From Alcanivoracaceae bacterium (lineage in GTDB: Bacteria; Pseudomonadota; Gammaproteobacteria; Pseudomonadales; Alcanivoracaceae): a stretch of 64,000 nt of DNA. Positions 17,393 through 26,750 of the stretch are shown here, one piece after another. Position 1 is the first letter of the stretch; each line of letters starts with the position of its first letter. Where the stretch lies: NCBI GenBank assembly GCA_023146255.1, contig JAGLCJ010000013.1, forward strand, positions 62,001 to 126,000, in the 5' to 3' direction. Both the position numbers and the translations under genes were made by a program. Under the pieces are notes generated by a model. It did not search any database, had not been told where the DNA came from, and saw only the letters and a program-made list of their open reading frames with translations.

Positions 17393-19474
17393 TTATCCGC
17401 AGATTTTTTCCATCAACTTCTGTTGCGCCGCCAGCGGATCTTCCGCGTTCATGCTGACGCGGCGGTAGCTGCCGTCTGCTTCCAGTGCCCAGGCCTGGGC
17501 ATCATCCTGCAGGTACAGTTTCAGGCCGTCGTCAATCACGCGCTGCTTCAGTGCCGGCTCCAGAATCGGGAAGCAGGTTTCGATCCGGTTGAACAGGTTG
17601 CGCTCCATCCAGTCGGCGCTGGAGCAGTACACCGGTTCCTCGCCAGCGTGATGGAAGTAATACACCCGGGTATGTTCGAGGAAGCGGCCGATAATCGAAC
17701 GCACCCGGATATTGTCGCTAAGCCCGGCAATGCCCGGGCGCAGGCAGCAGATGCCGCGAAGCACCAGATCGATTTCAACGCCGGCCTGACTGGCCCGGTA
17801 AAGCGCCTGAATAATCTGCTCTTCGGTCAGTGCATTGAGTTTGGCAATGATGCGTGCCGGCTTGCCGGCCAATGCCTGCTCGGTTTCAAACTCGATCAAG
17901 TCAAGAATGGTCTTGTGCAGGGTAAAGGGCGAGTGCTTGAGCTGCTTCAGCCGCGCCGGCTTGCCCATGCCGGTGAGTTCCAGAAAAATCTTGTGCACGT
18001 CCTGACAGATATCCTCATTGGCGGTCATCAGGCCATAGTCGGTATACATCTTCGCAGTTTTGGCGTGGTAGTTGCCGGTGCCGAGGTGGGCGTAACGTTT
18101 GATGCCGTCGGCGCCGCGGCGCACGATCAGCATCATCTTGGCGTGGGTTTTGTAACCGACCACGCCATACACAACGATGGCGCCGGCTTCCTGCAAGCGC
18201 CGGGCACCTTCAATATTGCTCTCTTCGTCAAACCGCGCCCGCAGTTCCACCACGGCGGTGACTTCCTTGCCGTTTCTCGCTGCGGTTTCCAGATGATCAA
18301 GAATTTCCGAGTTGGTGCCGGTGCGGTAAATGGTCTGCTTGATCGCCAGCACCTTCGGATCGCGCGCCGCTTCCGCCAGCATGCTGACCACCGGGCTGAA
18401 CGATTCGTACGGGTGGTGCAGCAGAATGTCGCCCTGTTCCATGGCGTCAAAGGTGCTGTCGTTGTTGCGAATCGCTGCCGGCACTCGCGGAGTAAACGGC
18501 GCATAGCGCAAGCGCGGCTTCTGCACGTCGGTAAACATCCGCGCCAGGTTCACCGGGCCGTTCACTTCGTAAAGATCCTGATCACGCAATTCAAACTGCT
18601 TGAGCAGATAATCAATCAGCTGGCGCGGGCAGTTGTCCGCTACTTCAAGGCGTACTTCATCGCCGTAACGACGCGACAGCAACTCGCCTTTCAGGGCGCT
18701 GGCGAGATCGTCGACATCCTTGGACACCTGCAGGTCGGCGTTACGGGTCACGCGGAACTGGTAGCAGCCGGTGGCCTTCATGCCGGGGAACAGATCGCTG
18801 ACATGGGCGTGAATCATCGACGACAGAAAAACAAAATTGTCGTTGCCGTCCTGACAGATTTCATCCGGCATGCGGATCAGGCGCGGCAGTGAACGCGGTG
18901 CCGGCACAATCGCCAGGCCGCTTTGCCGGCCGAAGCCGTCCTTGCCATCCAGTGGCACGATAAAGTTCAGGCTCTTGTTGACGAGGCGCGGGAACGGATG
19001 CGCCGGGTCCAGCGCGATCGGTGTCAGCACCGGATAGATCTGGTCGCGGAAATAACGCTTTACCCAGTCGGCCTGCTCGGCAGTCCAGAATTCGCGGCGC
19101 AGGAAGTTCACGCCTTCCACCGCCAATGCCGGCAGCAGCACATCGTTGAGCAAATGGTACTGACGATTCACCGCCTCATGGGCAATGTCGCTGATGCGTT
19201 TCAGGATTTCGCCGGGCAGCATGCCGTCCGGGCCGGGGGTGCCGGAGCCGGTTTCCAGCTGGTTCTGCAGAGCGGCAACACGGATTTCGAAGAACTCGTC
19301 CATGTTGCTGGAAAAAATCAGCAGGAAGTTCAGCCGTTCCATCAACGGATGGCGCTCGTCACTGGCCTGTTCCAGTACACGCAGGTTGAACTGCAGCAGG
19401 CTGAGCTCCCGGTTGATGTAGTAATCCGGTTTGCCCAGATCCACGGCCGGCTGGCCGGCGGCCATATCGTTCAT
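17393..19474 (-). CDS. ppk1: Polyphosphate kinase 1
   Basis: 693 residues, normal for PPK1. INRELSLLQFN and FSSNMDEFFEIR mark the N-terminal domain. VVGYKTHAKMMLIVRR contains the histidine that is autophosphorylated, HLGTGNYH follows, and FHHAGEEPVYCSSADWMERNL ends the catalytic core (phospholipase-D-like fold). It reversibly makes polyphosphate from ATP at the membrane. Upstream on the same strand is hemB with a 68-bp gap; ppx is convergent downstream. Confidence 0.97.
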   Translation of the reverse strand: MNDMAAGQPAVDLGKPDYYINRELSLLQFNLRVLEQASDERHPLMERLNFLLIFSSNMDEFFEIRVAALQNQLETGSGTPGPDGMLPGEILKRISDIAHEAVNRQYHLLNDVLLPALAVEGVNFLRREFWTAEQADWVKRYFRDQIYPVLTPIALDPAHPFPRLVNKSLNFIVPLDGKDGFGRQSGLAIVPAPRSLPRLIRMPDEICQDGNDNFVFLSSMIHAHVSDLFPGMKATGCYQFRVTRNADLQVSKDVDDLASALKGELLSRRYGDEVRLEVADNCPRQLIDYLLKQFELRDQDLYEVNGPVNLARMFTDVQKPRLRYAPFTPRVPAAIRNNDSTFDAMEQGDILLHHPYESFSPVVSMLAEAARDPKVLAIKQTIYRTGTNSEILDHLETAARNGKEVTAVVELRARFDEESNIEGARRLQEAGAIVVYGVVGYKTHAKMMLIVRRGADGIKRYAHLGTGNYHAKTAKMYTDYGLMTANEDICQDVHKIFLELTGMGKPARLKQLKHSPFTLHKTILDLIEFETEQALAGKPARIIAKLNALTEEQIIQALYRASQAGVEIDLVLRGICCLRPGIAGLSDNIRVRSIIGRFLEHTRVYYFHHAGEEPVYCSSADWMERNLFNRIETCFPILEPALKQRVIDDGLKLYLQDDAQAWALEADGSYRRVSMNAEDPLAAQQKLMEKICG

Positions 19475-19542
19475 GACGGGTACCTGTTAATCCTGTGATC
19501 CCTGATTTGATTACATTGCCGTGTCAGTGTGATGACGGCAAC

Positions 19543-20556
19543 TTAACCCTGTAACAACTCTGCTGCCCGCGGCGCGAAATAGGTCAGAATCCCGTCCGCC
19601 CCGGCCCGTTTGATGCAGGTCAGCGACTCCAGAATCACCTTGTCGGCATCCAGCCAGCCGTTTTCGAACGCCGCCATATGCATGGCGTACTCACCACTGA
19701 CCTGATAAACGAAAGTCGGTGCCCGGAAGGTGTCCTTCACCGCACGGACAATATCCAGATAGGGCATGCCCGGCTTCACCATGATCATGTCGGCGCCTTC
19801 CTGCAGGTCCAGCGCCACCTCGTGCAGGGCCTCGTCGGCGTTGGCCGGGTCCATCTGGTAGGTCTTCTTGTCGGCCTTGCCGAGATTGCCGGCCGAGCCC
19901 ACCGCATCGCGGAACGGGCCGTAATAGGCCGAGGCATACTTGGCCGAATAGGCAAGGATGCGGGTATGCACATGGCCGGCCTGTTCCAGCGCCGTGCGGA
20001 TCTCGCCAATGCGGCCGTCCATCATGTCGCTCGGCGCCACCACATCGGCGCCGGCCTCGGCATGGCTCAGCGCCTGTTTGACCAGCGCAGCAATGGTGAC
20101 GTCGTTCATCACATAGCCGTCGGCGTCGATAATGCCGTCCTGACCGTGGCTGGTGAACGGGTCCAGCGCCACATCGGTAATCACGCCCATCTCCGGCACC
20201 GCCGCCTTGATCGCTCGCACCGCCCGCTGGGCAAGGCCCTCCGGGTTCCAGGCTTCGGCCGCATCGAGGCTCTTGGCCTCCTGCGGCGTCACCGGGAACA
20301 GCGCCACCGCCGGAATGCCCAGGCCATGCAGGCGCTTCACTTCCGCCACCAGCAGATCAATGCTGAGCCGCTCCACCCCCGGCATCGAGGCAATGCTTTC
20401 CCGCGCCTCCTTGCCCTCAATCACGAACATCGGGCAGATCAGGTCGGCCGTCGTCAGCACCGTCTCCTGCATCAGGCGACGGGAGAAGGCATCGCGGCGC
20501 ATCCGGCGCATTCGGGTGGCGGGCCAGGGGCCGCGGGGCAGAACAGGCTGTGACAC
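19543..20556 (-). CDS. hemB: Porphobilinogen synthase (delta-aminolevulinate dehydratase)
   Basis: 337 residues from a GTG at 20556 with GGAGAG upstream, matching the Pseudomonas length; a TTG 11 codons earlier is less likely. It condenses two 5-aminolevulinate molecules to porphobilinogen for haem and sirohaem. RMRRMRRDAFSRRL is the typical N-terminal arm. APSDMMDGRI, the AYSAKYASAYYGPFRDA segment with its Schiff-base lysine, and VKPGMPYLDI hold the second catalytic lysine. Magnesium rather than zinc dependence is expected because the zinc cysteine triplet is absent. It is followed by ppk1. Confidence 0.97.
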   Translation of the reverse strand: MSQPVLPRGPWPATRMRRMRRDAFSRRLMQETVLTTADLICPMFVIEGKEARESIASMPGVERLSIDLLVAEVKRLHGLGIPAVALFPVTPQEAKSLDAAEAWNPEGLAQRAVRAIKAAVPEMGVITDVALDPFTSHGQDGIIDADGYVMNDVTIAALVKQALSHAEAGADVVAPSDMMDGRIGEIRTALEQAGHVHTRILAYSAKYASAYYGPFRDAVGSAGNLGKADKKTYQMDPANADEALHEVALDLQEGADMIMVKPGMPYLDIVRAVKDTFRAPTFVYQVSGEYAMHMAAFENGWLDADKVILESLTCIKRAGADGILTYFAPRAAELLQG

Positions 20557-20644
20557 GGAACTCTCCAGTCGTGGCTGAGGGTTATTCAAATGAGATCAAC
20601 CGGGGTAGTGTAACGCTCCGGGAGACGAAGCACAGGAGGCGAGC

Positions 20645-22786
20645 GTGGGCAGAAAGACGGTATTGGTGGCGGTGATTCTGGCAGCGGTGCTGGCCTGGTT
20701 CGGGCTGGGGCTGGATCAGCACCTGACCTTCGAGGCGATCCGCGACCGGCAGGAAGACCTGCAACGCTACTACCAGACTGAGCCGTTCACGCTGCTGGGC
20801 CTGTATTTGCTGGCCTATATCATCATGGCGGCGCTGTCGTTACCGGGGGCGGCGCTGCTGACCTTGCTTGGCGGCGCAGTTTTCGGTTTGTTCGCCGGCA
20901 CGCTGGTGGTGTCGTTCGCCAGCACCATTGGCGCCACCCTGGCCATGCTGCTGTCGCGCACCCTGTTTCATGATGCGGTGGCGAAACGTTTCAAGGGCTC
21001 GCTCGACAAGATCAATGCCGGCATTGAACGCGATGGCGCGTTCTATCTGTTCGCCCTGCGACTGGTGCCGGTGTTTCCGTTCTTCGTCATCAACCTCGCC
21101 ATGGGCCTGACCAAAATCAAGGCGCGGCGCTTCTACTGGGTGAGCCAGCTCGGCATGTTGCCCGGCACGCTGGTGTATGTGAATGCCGGCACCCAGCTGT
21201 CGCAACTGGAGTCCACCTCCGGCATCTTGTCGCCCGGTCTGATCGGTGCCTTTGCCCTGCTGGCGCTGTTTCCGTGGATCGCCCGCAAACTGCTGGAGCG
21301 TATTCGTAACCGCCATGTTTACCGCGGCTGGAAAAAGCCCAAGCATTTTGATCGCAACCTGATCGTGATTGGTGGCGGCGCCGCTGGTCTGGTCACCAGC
21401 TATATCGCTGCAGCAGTGAAAGCGAATGTCAGCCTGATTGAAGACAACAAGATGGGCGGCGATTGCCTGAATACCGGTTGCGTGCCGAGCAAGGCGCTGA
21501 TCCGTTCTGCCCATACCGCACACCAGATTCGTCATGCCGACCAGGTCGGTTTGCAGGTCGGCAAGCCGGAGGTGGATTTCCCGGCGGTGATGAAACGCAT
21601 TCAACGCGTGATTGGCGATATCGAGCCGCACGATTCGGTGGATCGTTACACGGCGCTCGGCGTCGACTGCATCAAGGGCCGTGCCGTGTTGACCACGCCG
21701 TGGAGCGTGGAAGTGGATGGCCGCGCGCTGACCGCCCGGCATATCGTGATTGCCACCGGTGGCCGACCGAAAGTGCCGCTGATTCCGGGCCTGTCCCACG
21801 CCGGCTATCTCACCTCGGAAAATCTCTGGCAGCTGCAAACCCAGCCGAAACATCTGCTGGTGCTCGGCGGCGGGCCGATCGGTTGCGAGCTGGCGCAGGC
21901 ATTCCGCCGCCTCGGCAGCGAGGTCACCGTTATTGAATTTATGGACCGGCTGCTGCCGCGCGACGACGAAGATGTCGGCGCCGCCGTGCAGGCGCGTTTT
22001 GAGGAAGAAGGCATTCGCATTATTACCGGCCACCGCGCCATCGGCGTGGTGACCGAAGGCGATCAACGCATTCTCGAATGCGCGCCCGCCGGTAAAGACG
22101 GCGCCAGCATCAAGGTCAGCGGCGATCAGATTCTGGTGGCGGTCGGCCGTGAAGCCAACACCGAAAACCTCGGCCTCGACGTGCTCAATATTCCGCTGCG
22201 CCGCGACGGCACCATCGAAACCAACGAATACCTGCAAACCCGATTGCCCAATATCTACGCCTGCGGCGATGTCACCGGGCCGTACCAGTTCACCCATGTC
22301 GCCGGCCATCAGGCCTGGTACGCGGCGGTCAATGCGCTGTTCGGTTTCCTGTGGAAATTCCAGGTCGATTACTCGGTGATCCCGTTTGTGGTGTTCTCTG
22401 ACCCACAAGTGGCCCGCGTTGGTTTGAACGAACAGGAAGCCAAGCAGCAGGGCGTCAGTTACGAGATCACCCGCTACGGCATCGACGATCTCGACCGCGC
22501 CATCGCCGAAGACGAAGCCCACGGCTTTATCAAGGTGCTGACCATGCCGGGCAAGGACAAAATTCTCGGCGTCACCATCGTTGGTGCTCACGCCGGCGAC
22601 ATGATTGCCGAATACGTACTGGCCATGCGCCACGGCCTTGGCCTGAACAAGATCCTCGGCACCATTCATGCCTATCCGACCTTTATGGAAGCGAACAAGT
22701 ACGTAGCAGGCGAGTGGAAGCGCGCCCATGCCCCGCAGGGGTTACTGGAGTGGGTGCGCAAGTTTCATCAGTGGCGGTTGAAGTAA
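20645..22786 (+). CDS. VTT/DedA-type membrane domain fused to a lipoamide-dehydrogenase-like flavoprotein
   Basis: 713 residues from a GTG with AGGAGG upstream. Residues 1-225 are a TVP38/TMEM64 (VTT) membrane domain with about six hydrophobic segments and the PGAALLTLLGGAVFG and RLVPVFPFFVINLAMGL motifs. From about residue 240 follows a class I pyridine-nucleotide-disulfide oxidoreductase: IGGGAAGLV binds FAD, GGDCLNTGCVPSKAL gives redox Cys274/Cys279, and HAYPTFMEA is the C-terminal His-Glu motif. It resembles mercuric reductase but lacks the C-terminal Cys pair and the NmerA domain, so Hg(II) reduction is unlikely. Probably a membrane-tethered NAD(P)H:disulfide or quinone reductase; substrate unknown. 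Confidence 0.85.
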   Translation: MGRKTVLVAVILAAVLAWFGLGLDQHLTFEAIRDRQEDLQRYYQTEPFTLLGLYLLAYIIMAALSLPGAALLTLLGGAVFGLFAGTLVVSFASTIGATLAMLLSRTLFHDAVAKRFKGSLDKINAGIERDGAFYLFALRLVPVFPFFVINLAMGLTKIKARRFYWVSQLGMLPGTLVYVNAGTQLSQLESTSGILSPGLIGAFALLALFPWIARKLLERIRNRHVYRGWKKPKHFDRNLIVIGGGAAGLVTSYIAAAVKANVSLIEDNKMGGDCLNTGCVPSKALIRSAHTAHQIRHADQVGLQVGKPEVDFPAVMKRIQRVIGDIEPHDSVDRYTALGVDCIKGRAVLTTPWSVEVDGRALTARHIVIATGGRPKVPLIPGLSHAGYLTSENLWQLQTQPKHLLVLGGGPIGCELAQAFRRLGSEVTVIEFMDRLLPRDDEDVGAAVQARFEEEGIRIITGHRAIGVVTEGDQRILECAPAGKDGASIKVSGDQILVAVGREANTENLGLDVLNIPLRRDGTIETNEYLQTRLPNIYACGDVTGPYQFTHVAGHQAWYAAVNALFGFLWKFQVDYSVIPFVVFSDPQVARVGLNEQEAKQQGVSYEITRYGIDDLDRAIAEDEAHGFIKVLTMPGKDKILGVTIVGAHAGDMIAEYVLAMRHGLGLNKILGTIHAYPTFMEANKYVAGEWKRAHAPQGLLEWVRKFHQWRLK

Positions 22787-22798
22787 ACGGGCAGGCAA

Positions 22799-23692
22799 GT
22801 GAGCGGCGAGCGCATGAAAGAGGGCAGTAAAGGCAGAGGCAAACGTCTGCTGATATTCGGTTTGACCGTGCCGGTACTGTTTGCCGCGCTGGTGTTGTTT
22901 TTGCAGCAAAGCGAAAGCCAGCGGGTGGCTGCGCAGAAGCAGCGCCTGCAAAGTGCAGAGGCTGATTATCAAACCTTTCAATCCGCCATGCTGGCGGACC
23001 TGCCAGAACCGGTGGCACGTTACTTTCGTTATGTCCTGACCGATGGCCAGCCATTGATTGCCAGCGCCGCCATGTCGCAAAACGGCGTGCTGCGAACCGC
23101 CATCAGCAGCCCCGAGTGGACAAAATTCACCGCCAAACAGTTTGTCGCCCCGGCTGCCACCGGCTTTGTCTGGAATGCACGGGTCGCCGTGCGTCCCGGA
23201 TTTCATGTCTCGGTAGTGGACAGCTATAACAGCGGCGTTGGTGCCGGCCGCGTCAGCCTGCTTGGCGCGCTCACCGTGGTGCAGGCAGAGAATATTGCCG
23301 AACTGAACTCCGGCGCCCTGCATCGCTATCTGGCAGAGGCAGTCTGGTATCCCACGGCCTTGCTGCCGCAGGCCGGCGTGCAATGGGCCGCGCTGAACGA
23401 CAACGCCGCCATCGCCTCGCTCACCGACAACGGCGTCACTGTGTCGCTGGAGTTTCGCTTTAACGATATCGGCGAAGTCATCGGCATCTACACCGACGGC
23501 CGCTTCGGTCAGTTTGATGGCGGCTACCGGCAAACGCCGTGGCAGGGCGAATTTCGCAACTATCAGTTGGTGGATGGCATGCGCGTGCCGCGCTATGGCG
23601 AAGTAGGCTGGTTTATTGATGGCAAGCTGGAACTGGTCTGGAAAGGCGAGATAGACGATATCCGCTATGCTTTCCTGACTGAAAAGCAATAA
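22799..23692 (+). CDS. DUF6544-like membrane-anchored protein
   Basis: 297 residues. One N-terminal transmembrane anchor (LLIFGLTVPVLFAALVLFL) precedes a mainly beta domain. LPEPVARYFRYVL, FVWNARVAV, and the RYLAEAVWYPTALLP segment are features I recall from the DUF6544 family, whose role is unknown. A shorter start at Met6 is possible. It lies 12 bp after the flavoprotein fusion and is followed by two membrane-protein genes, so the four probably form an operon. Confidence 0.7.
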   Translation: MSGERMKEGSKGRGKRLLIFGLTVPVLFAALVLFLQQSESQRVAAQKQRLQSAEADYQTFQSAMLADLPEPVARYFRYVLTDGQPLIASAAMSQNGVLRTAISSPEWTKFTAKQFVAPAATGFVWNARVAVRPGFHVSVVDSYNSGVGAGRVSLLGALTVVQAENIAELNSGALHRYLAEAVWYPTALLPQAGVQWAALNDNAAIASLTDNGVTVSLEFRFNDIGEVIGIYTDGRFGQFDGGYRQTPWQGEFRNYQLVDGMRVPRYGEVGWFIDGKLELVWKGEIDDIRYAFLTEKQ

Positions 23693-23713
23693 AGACCCCA
23701 CAGGTTGAGGATA

Positions 23714-24523
23714 ATGATGTCTGGATCGGATCCGTCCACCCGGAATCTGAAAGTGTTTCCGGCACTGCTGGTGCTGGCCATTGTTGCCGTGCAGTTGCTG
23801 GCCTGGCACCTCGGCATTGTCGAGGGCGCCGCCAAGTGGGCACTGGCCGGCATCGAGATGGCCGCCATGCTGGCACTGCTATGGAATGGCTGGCGGATTC
23901 GCCGTTATCTGGCAGGGCAGGGCGCATCAGCAATCCAGCTGCGAGTCGCCACGCTGGTGTTCTGGTCGCTGGCCATCTGCACCCTTGGTGATCTGGTCAA
24001 CCGCAATCTGCCGCCGCGTTATTTTTCCTACGACAGCGTGATCGAACACAGCTACCTCGCTGATTCCGTCTGGTTTTTCTTCCCCGGCTACGCCCTGTTT
24101 ATTGCCGCTGCCTGGCTCGCCAGCCGTGATCGTGTTGCCGCCATCTGGCGCATGCCTGCACTGCTGATTGTTGCACTGGCCGGCCTGTTTTCATTTTTCG
24201 ATCTGGTGTTGCCCGACACCGCCACCTATATCCGGATCATGACCGGCGCCTACACCATGCTGATCTCGATGATGGTGCCCGCCGGCTTGTGGATCCTGCT
24301 CGCCTTCGGCAAACGCAGCTGGCCGGTGGCACTCGGCGCCGTGCTCGCCACCGTTGCCGACGCCCTGATCGGCCACTTCTGGCTGTTCGGCAGCGGCTGG
24401 TACCCGGCCATCGCCTTTATCAATTTCATTGTTTATTTCCTGTCGCAGGCACTGATCCAGCAATTGCCGCTGATCATGTTGCCGGCAACCACGCCGCAAT
24501 CCACGCAGGAGGCCAGAGCATGA
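23714..24523 (+). CDS. Polytopic membrane protein, unknown
   Basis: 269 residues from an ATG at 23714 (an adjacent ATG at 23717 is equally possible; GAGG precedes both). About seven hydrophobic helices fill the chain, with short charged loops such as NGWRIRRYLAGQ. I do not recognise a family with confidence. It overlaps the next gene by an ATGA, so it is translationally coupled to the DUF3147 protein. Confidence 0.7.
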   Translation: MMSGSDPSTRNLKVFPALLVLAIVAVQLLAWHLGIVEGAAKWALAGIEMAAMLALLWNGWRIRRYLAGQGASAIQLRVATLVFWSLAICTLGDLVNRNLPPRYFSYDSVIEHSYLADSVWFFFPGYALFIAAAWLASRDRVAAIWRMPALLIVALAGLFSFFDLVLPDTATYIRIMTGAYTMLISMMVPAGLWILLAFGKRSWPVALGAVLATVADALIGHFWLFGSGWYPAIAFINFIVYFLSQALIQQLPLIMLPATTPQSTQEARA

Positions 24524-24870
24524 GCTGGATACTGACCAAATACTTCGTCACCGCCGCCGTGGTCGTCGCGGTATCCGAACTGGCCAAGCGCAGCGACAAA
24601 CTCGGCGCCCTGATCGCCGCGTTGCCACTGGTCACCGTGCTGGCATTGATCTGGCTATATGTGGAACAGCAACCGCAGGAAAAAATCGCCAACCACGCCT
24701 GGTACACCTTCTGGTATGTGCTGCCGACCTTGCCGATGTTTCTGGTGTTTCCGGCATTGTTGCCAAGGATCGGGTTCTGGCCGACGTTGTTGGCGTGTGT
24801 GGTGATGACGGTGGTGTTGTTTGCGGGGTTTGGGGTAGTGATGCGGAGGTTTGGGGTGGAGTTGCTTTGA
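24520..24870 (+). CDS. DUF3147 family membrane protein
   Basis: 116 residues, four predicted membrane helices. The N-terminus ILTKYFVTAAVVVAVSELAKRSDKLGALIAALPLVTVLALIW is typical of DUF3147, whose function is unknown. AGGAGG precedes the ATG inside the end of the upstream gene, and the two overlap by ATGA. Last gene before the AT-rich block, and the end of the presumed operon starting at 20645. Confidence 0.85.
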   Translation: MSWILTKYFVTAAVVVAVSELAKRSDKLGALIAALPLVTVLALIWLYVEQQPQEKIANHAWYTFWYVLPTLPMFLVFPALLPRIGFWPTLLACVVMTVVLFAGFGVVMRRFGVELL

Positions 24871-24953
24871 TTTTGGGGTGAAGGATTCGGGTTATTGGTG
24901 CTTTCATGCCCTGCCGGCTGGAGTTGGGAGTCCATTAAAGCGGGGGCATTATT

Positions 24954-25757
24954 TTAAAGCCGTCTATGCCTGCTTCGCTTGGTCTTTGCATGCCTATCAA
25001 AGCCCGAAAGAGCAGTGATTCGGTGCTGTGCATTTGCTTTCTGTTGCCTACGCTCGCTATCGACGATTGCGGCATGTATCGGCAAAATTTTGTTTTTGAA
25101 TATTTCACCAAACTTATCCTTTTTGAAAATCTCTATGAAATTACTTCGAGAAAATGGGGATAAATAGGCGCTAGACGAAGCTGTTTTAGGGAGCAAGAAC
25201 CAGAGTATGGAATGCTCGGAACTTTTTCCCTTTCCAAAATCAAAGAAAACCAACGAGCTCCCATGCCATTCTTTTAGTAGCCTGCAATCATCCGGGAAAT
25301 TCGTTCTTATGATAGGGATTTTACTTCTAATCCGTACGCCGTCTTCCAGAATTTTTTGGAACTGCTTTTTATCTGTTGTCCTGCGAGTTCCATCCACTAC
25401 CCAAACAATATGGCCATAAAATGAATTCCTGGTTTGGCGTTCTTCCGGGCTTATAACTGAATGCTGAAATTCTAGAACCCATGCGCTTGGGGTCTTAACA
25501 TCAGCTATATGTTTCTCACCGCTTTCGTCAAAATGTACAACTTCTTGCCATTCTTTAGAGAAGTTATCTTTCCAAGATCGATGCCATTCTGTTTCATTCT
25601 CCCACCAAGAATCGCAGTTTCTACTTCCTTTGTGAGACCAATGATTAACTTTTACCTTCCCGCATTTGGCAACTAATTCAGAGCCGCAACTTGGGCAGAC
25701 ACCCTTGGCGCCTTTGGTTGCTTCAATTTTTTCATTGCTGACGATGGCATACTTCAT
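24954..25757 (-). CDS. CoiA-like nuclease-domain protein with zinc ribbon
   Basis: 267 residues in AT-rich DNA. The N-terminus has CPSCGSELVAKCGKVKVNHWSHKGSRNC, a Cys/His cluster like the one in competence protein CoiA. TEWHRSWKDNF, then HIADVKTPSAWVLEFQHSVIS, follow the restriction-like (PD-(D/E)xK) pattern Glu/His...Lys, Asp, Glu-x-Gln of CoiA nucleases. In Firmicutes CoiA promotes transformation; elsewhere the role is unclear. Third in a minus-strand row with two membrane proteins. A defence role is conceivable but unproven. Confidence 0.7.
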   Translation of the reverse strand: MKYAIVSNEKIEATKGAKGVCPSCGSELVAKCGKVKVNHWSHKGSRNCDSWWENETEWHRSWKDNFSKEWQEVVHFDESGEKHIADVKTPSAWVLEFQHSVISPEERQTRNSFYGHIVWVVDGTRRTTDKKQFQKILEDGVRIRSKIPIIRTNFPDDCRLLKEWHGSSLVFFDFGKGKSSEHSILWFLLPKTASSSAYLSPFSRSNFIEIFKKDKFGEIFKNKILPIHAAIVDSERRQQKANAQHRITALSGFDRHAKTKRSRHRRL

Positions 25758-25853
25758 GCAAAGGCCTGGCGGTCGTTTTGCGCATAGAGCCCCATATGAG
25801 CGGCGTGAGGGAGGAGCGTCCAGCGACCGAAGGGAGGGAGATTTATGTGGTTG

Positions 25854-26684
25854 TTAGGCATTTGATAGTTGCCGCACTTTCTCTTCCATCTTCATAGCTT
25901 GCCTTAGAGCCTCATCCCCAAACTGCTCGCCACTAATGACGACTTGCATTGCGGCTAGTATCTTGAACTCAAACTTTCTTTGGATCCAGTTTACTTTTCC
26001 GAATTTTGTCCTATCAAATTCAGAAACATCGGCCTCAGATAGGGCCGAGTTTAATAACTGCCGTATGCCTGAGTCGAGATGCCATTTAAGTTTTTCGCTG
26101 TCTTTCTGACCCATTTGAATCAAGAGAGCTGTGCGTAAGATAATTGATTGATATGTGCTTACAAGGGCCCATGTGTATTCGCCAACGTAAGGTCGAACCC
26201 TTTCCCGGGAGCCAATATTATCTTCGTACATTCGAGCCACTTTCTCGGTGGATAGCTCTCCGACCATCGCCTTGAAATCTCGATGACTCTTCATGGAAGA
26301 ATACTCATCTTCTGTGAGGATATCGATAAATCCCATCACCACAGGAATATTCCTTCTGGCAGCCAATACGCCTTCCCAAAGAGTTTCTATCGCTGATAGC
26401 TTTCTCTCTATCGATAGCTTTTGTGTGAGTCCAATTGATGTATTTGCTAAGCGGACCTTCTCGGCCTCTCTTTCAATCGAATTTCTTAACAAGATTACAT
26501 TCTTTTCTGACTCTGCCTTTAGCTCATTATTTAAATGGGCGAGCTTAAGGTCGTATTCATATTTTATGCTATGCCGCAGTCTTTCTGAGAGCCAATTTCG
26601 ACTCAAGAATACAATCACTCCTGCAAGAACGGAGCTTGCCCCGGCCGAGCTGAAAAGTGTTATGAGAAATTCAGCTAGTTCCAT
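25854..26684 (-). CDS. Hypothetical single-pass membrane protein with coiled coil
   Basis: 276 residues from the ATG at 26684 (GGAAG upstream); a start seven codons earlier is possible. One N-terminal membrane helix (FLITLFSSAGASSVLAGVIVFL) is followed by a long charged helical stretch (residues about 40-85) with heptad-like pattern, then a helical soluble domain. No family recognised. The stop codon is embedded in GCCTAAC, which resembles an integron attC core. AT-rich, probably acquired together with its neighbours. Confidence 0.6.
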   Translation of the reverse strand: MELAEFLITLFSSAGASSVLAGVIVFLSRNWLSERLRHSIKYEYDLKLAHLNNELKAESEKNVILLRNSIEREAEKVRLANTSIGLTQKLSIERKLSAIETLWEGVLAARRNIPVVMGFIDILTEDEYSSMKSHRDFKAMVGELSTEKVARMYEDNIGSRERVRPYVGEYTWALVSTYQSIILRTALLIQMGQKDSEKLKWHLDSGIRQLLNSALSEADVSEFDRTKFGKVNWIQRKFEFKILAAMQVVISGEQFGDEALRQAMKMEEKVRQLSNA

Positions 26685-26750
26685 ATCTGTTCTTCCTAAC
26701 ACCAAGCTAAGCGGCTCTCTGTAAGGCAGCTAGAGAGTTTCGGCATCTTA

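Noticed and set aside
17423..18892. Plus-strand frame opposite ppk1
   Set aside because: Ppk1 is full length and the other frame has no known motif or ribosome site.
20840..22729. Long open frame antisense to the VTT-flavoprotein gene
   Set aside because: A shadow of a GC-rich gene: the plus-strand gene has all flavoprotein motifs, and the antisense product has low-complexity His/Gln/Gly composition and no motifs.
20645..22786. Mercuric reductase
   Set aside because: No C-terminal Cys pair, no NmerA domain and no mer genes nearby.
25758..25853. A full attC site with both core boxes
   Set aside because: Only one clear core (GCCTAAC) was found; kept as a low-interest finding rather than a feature.
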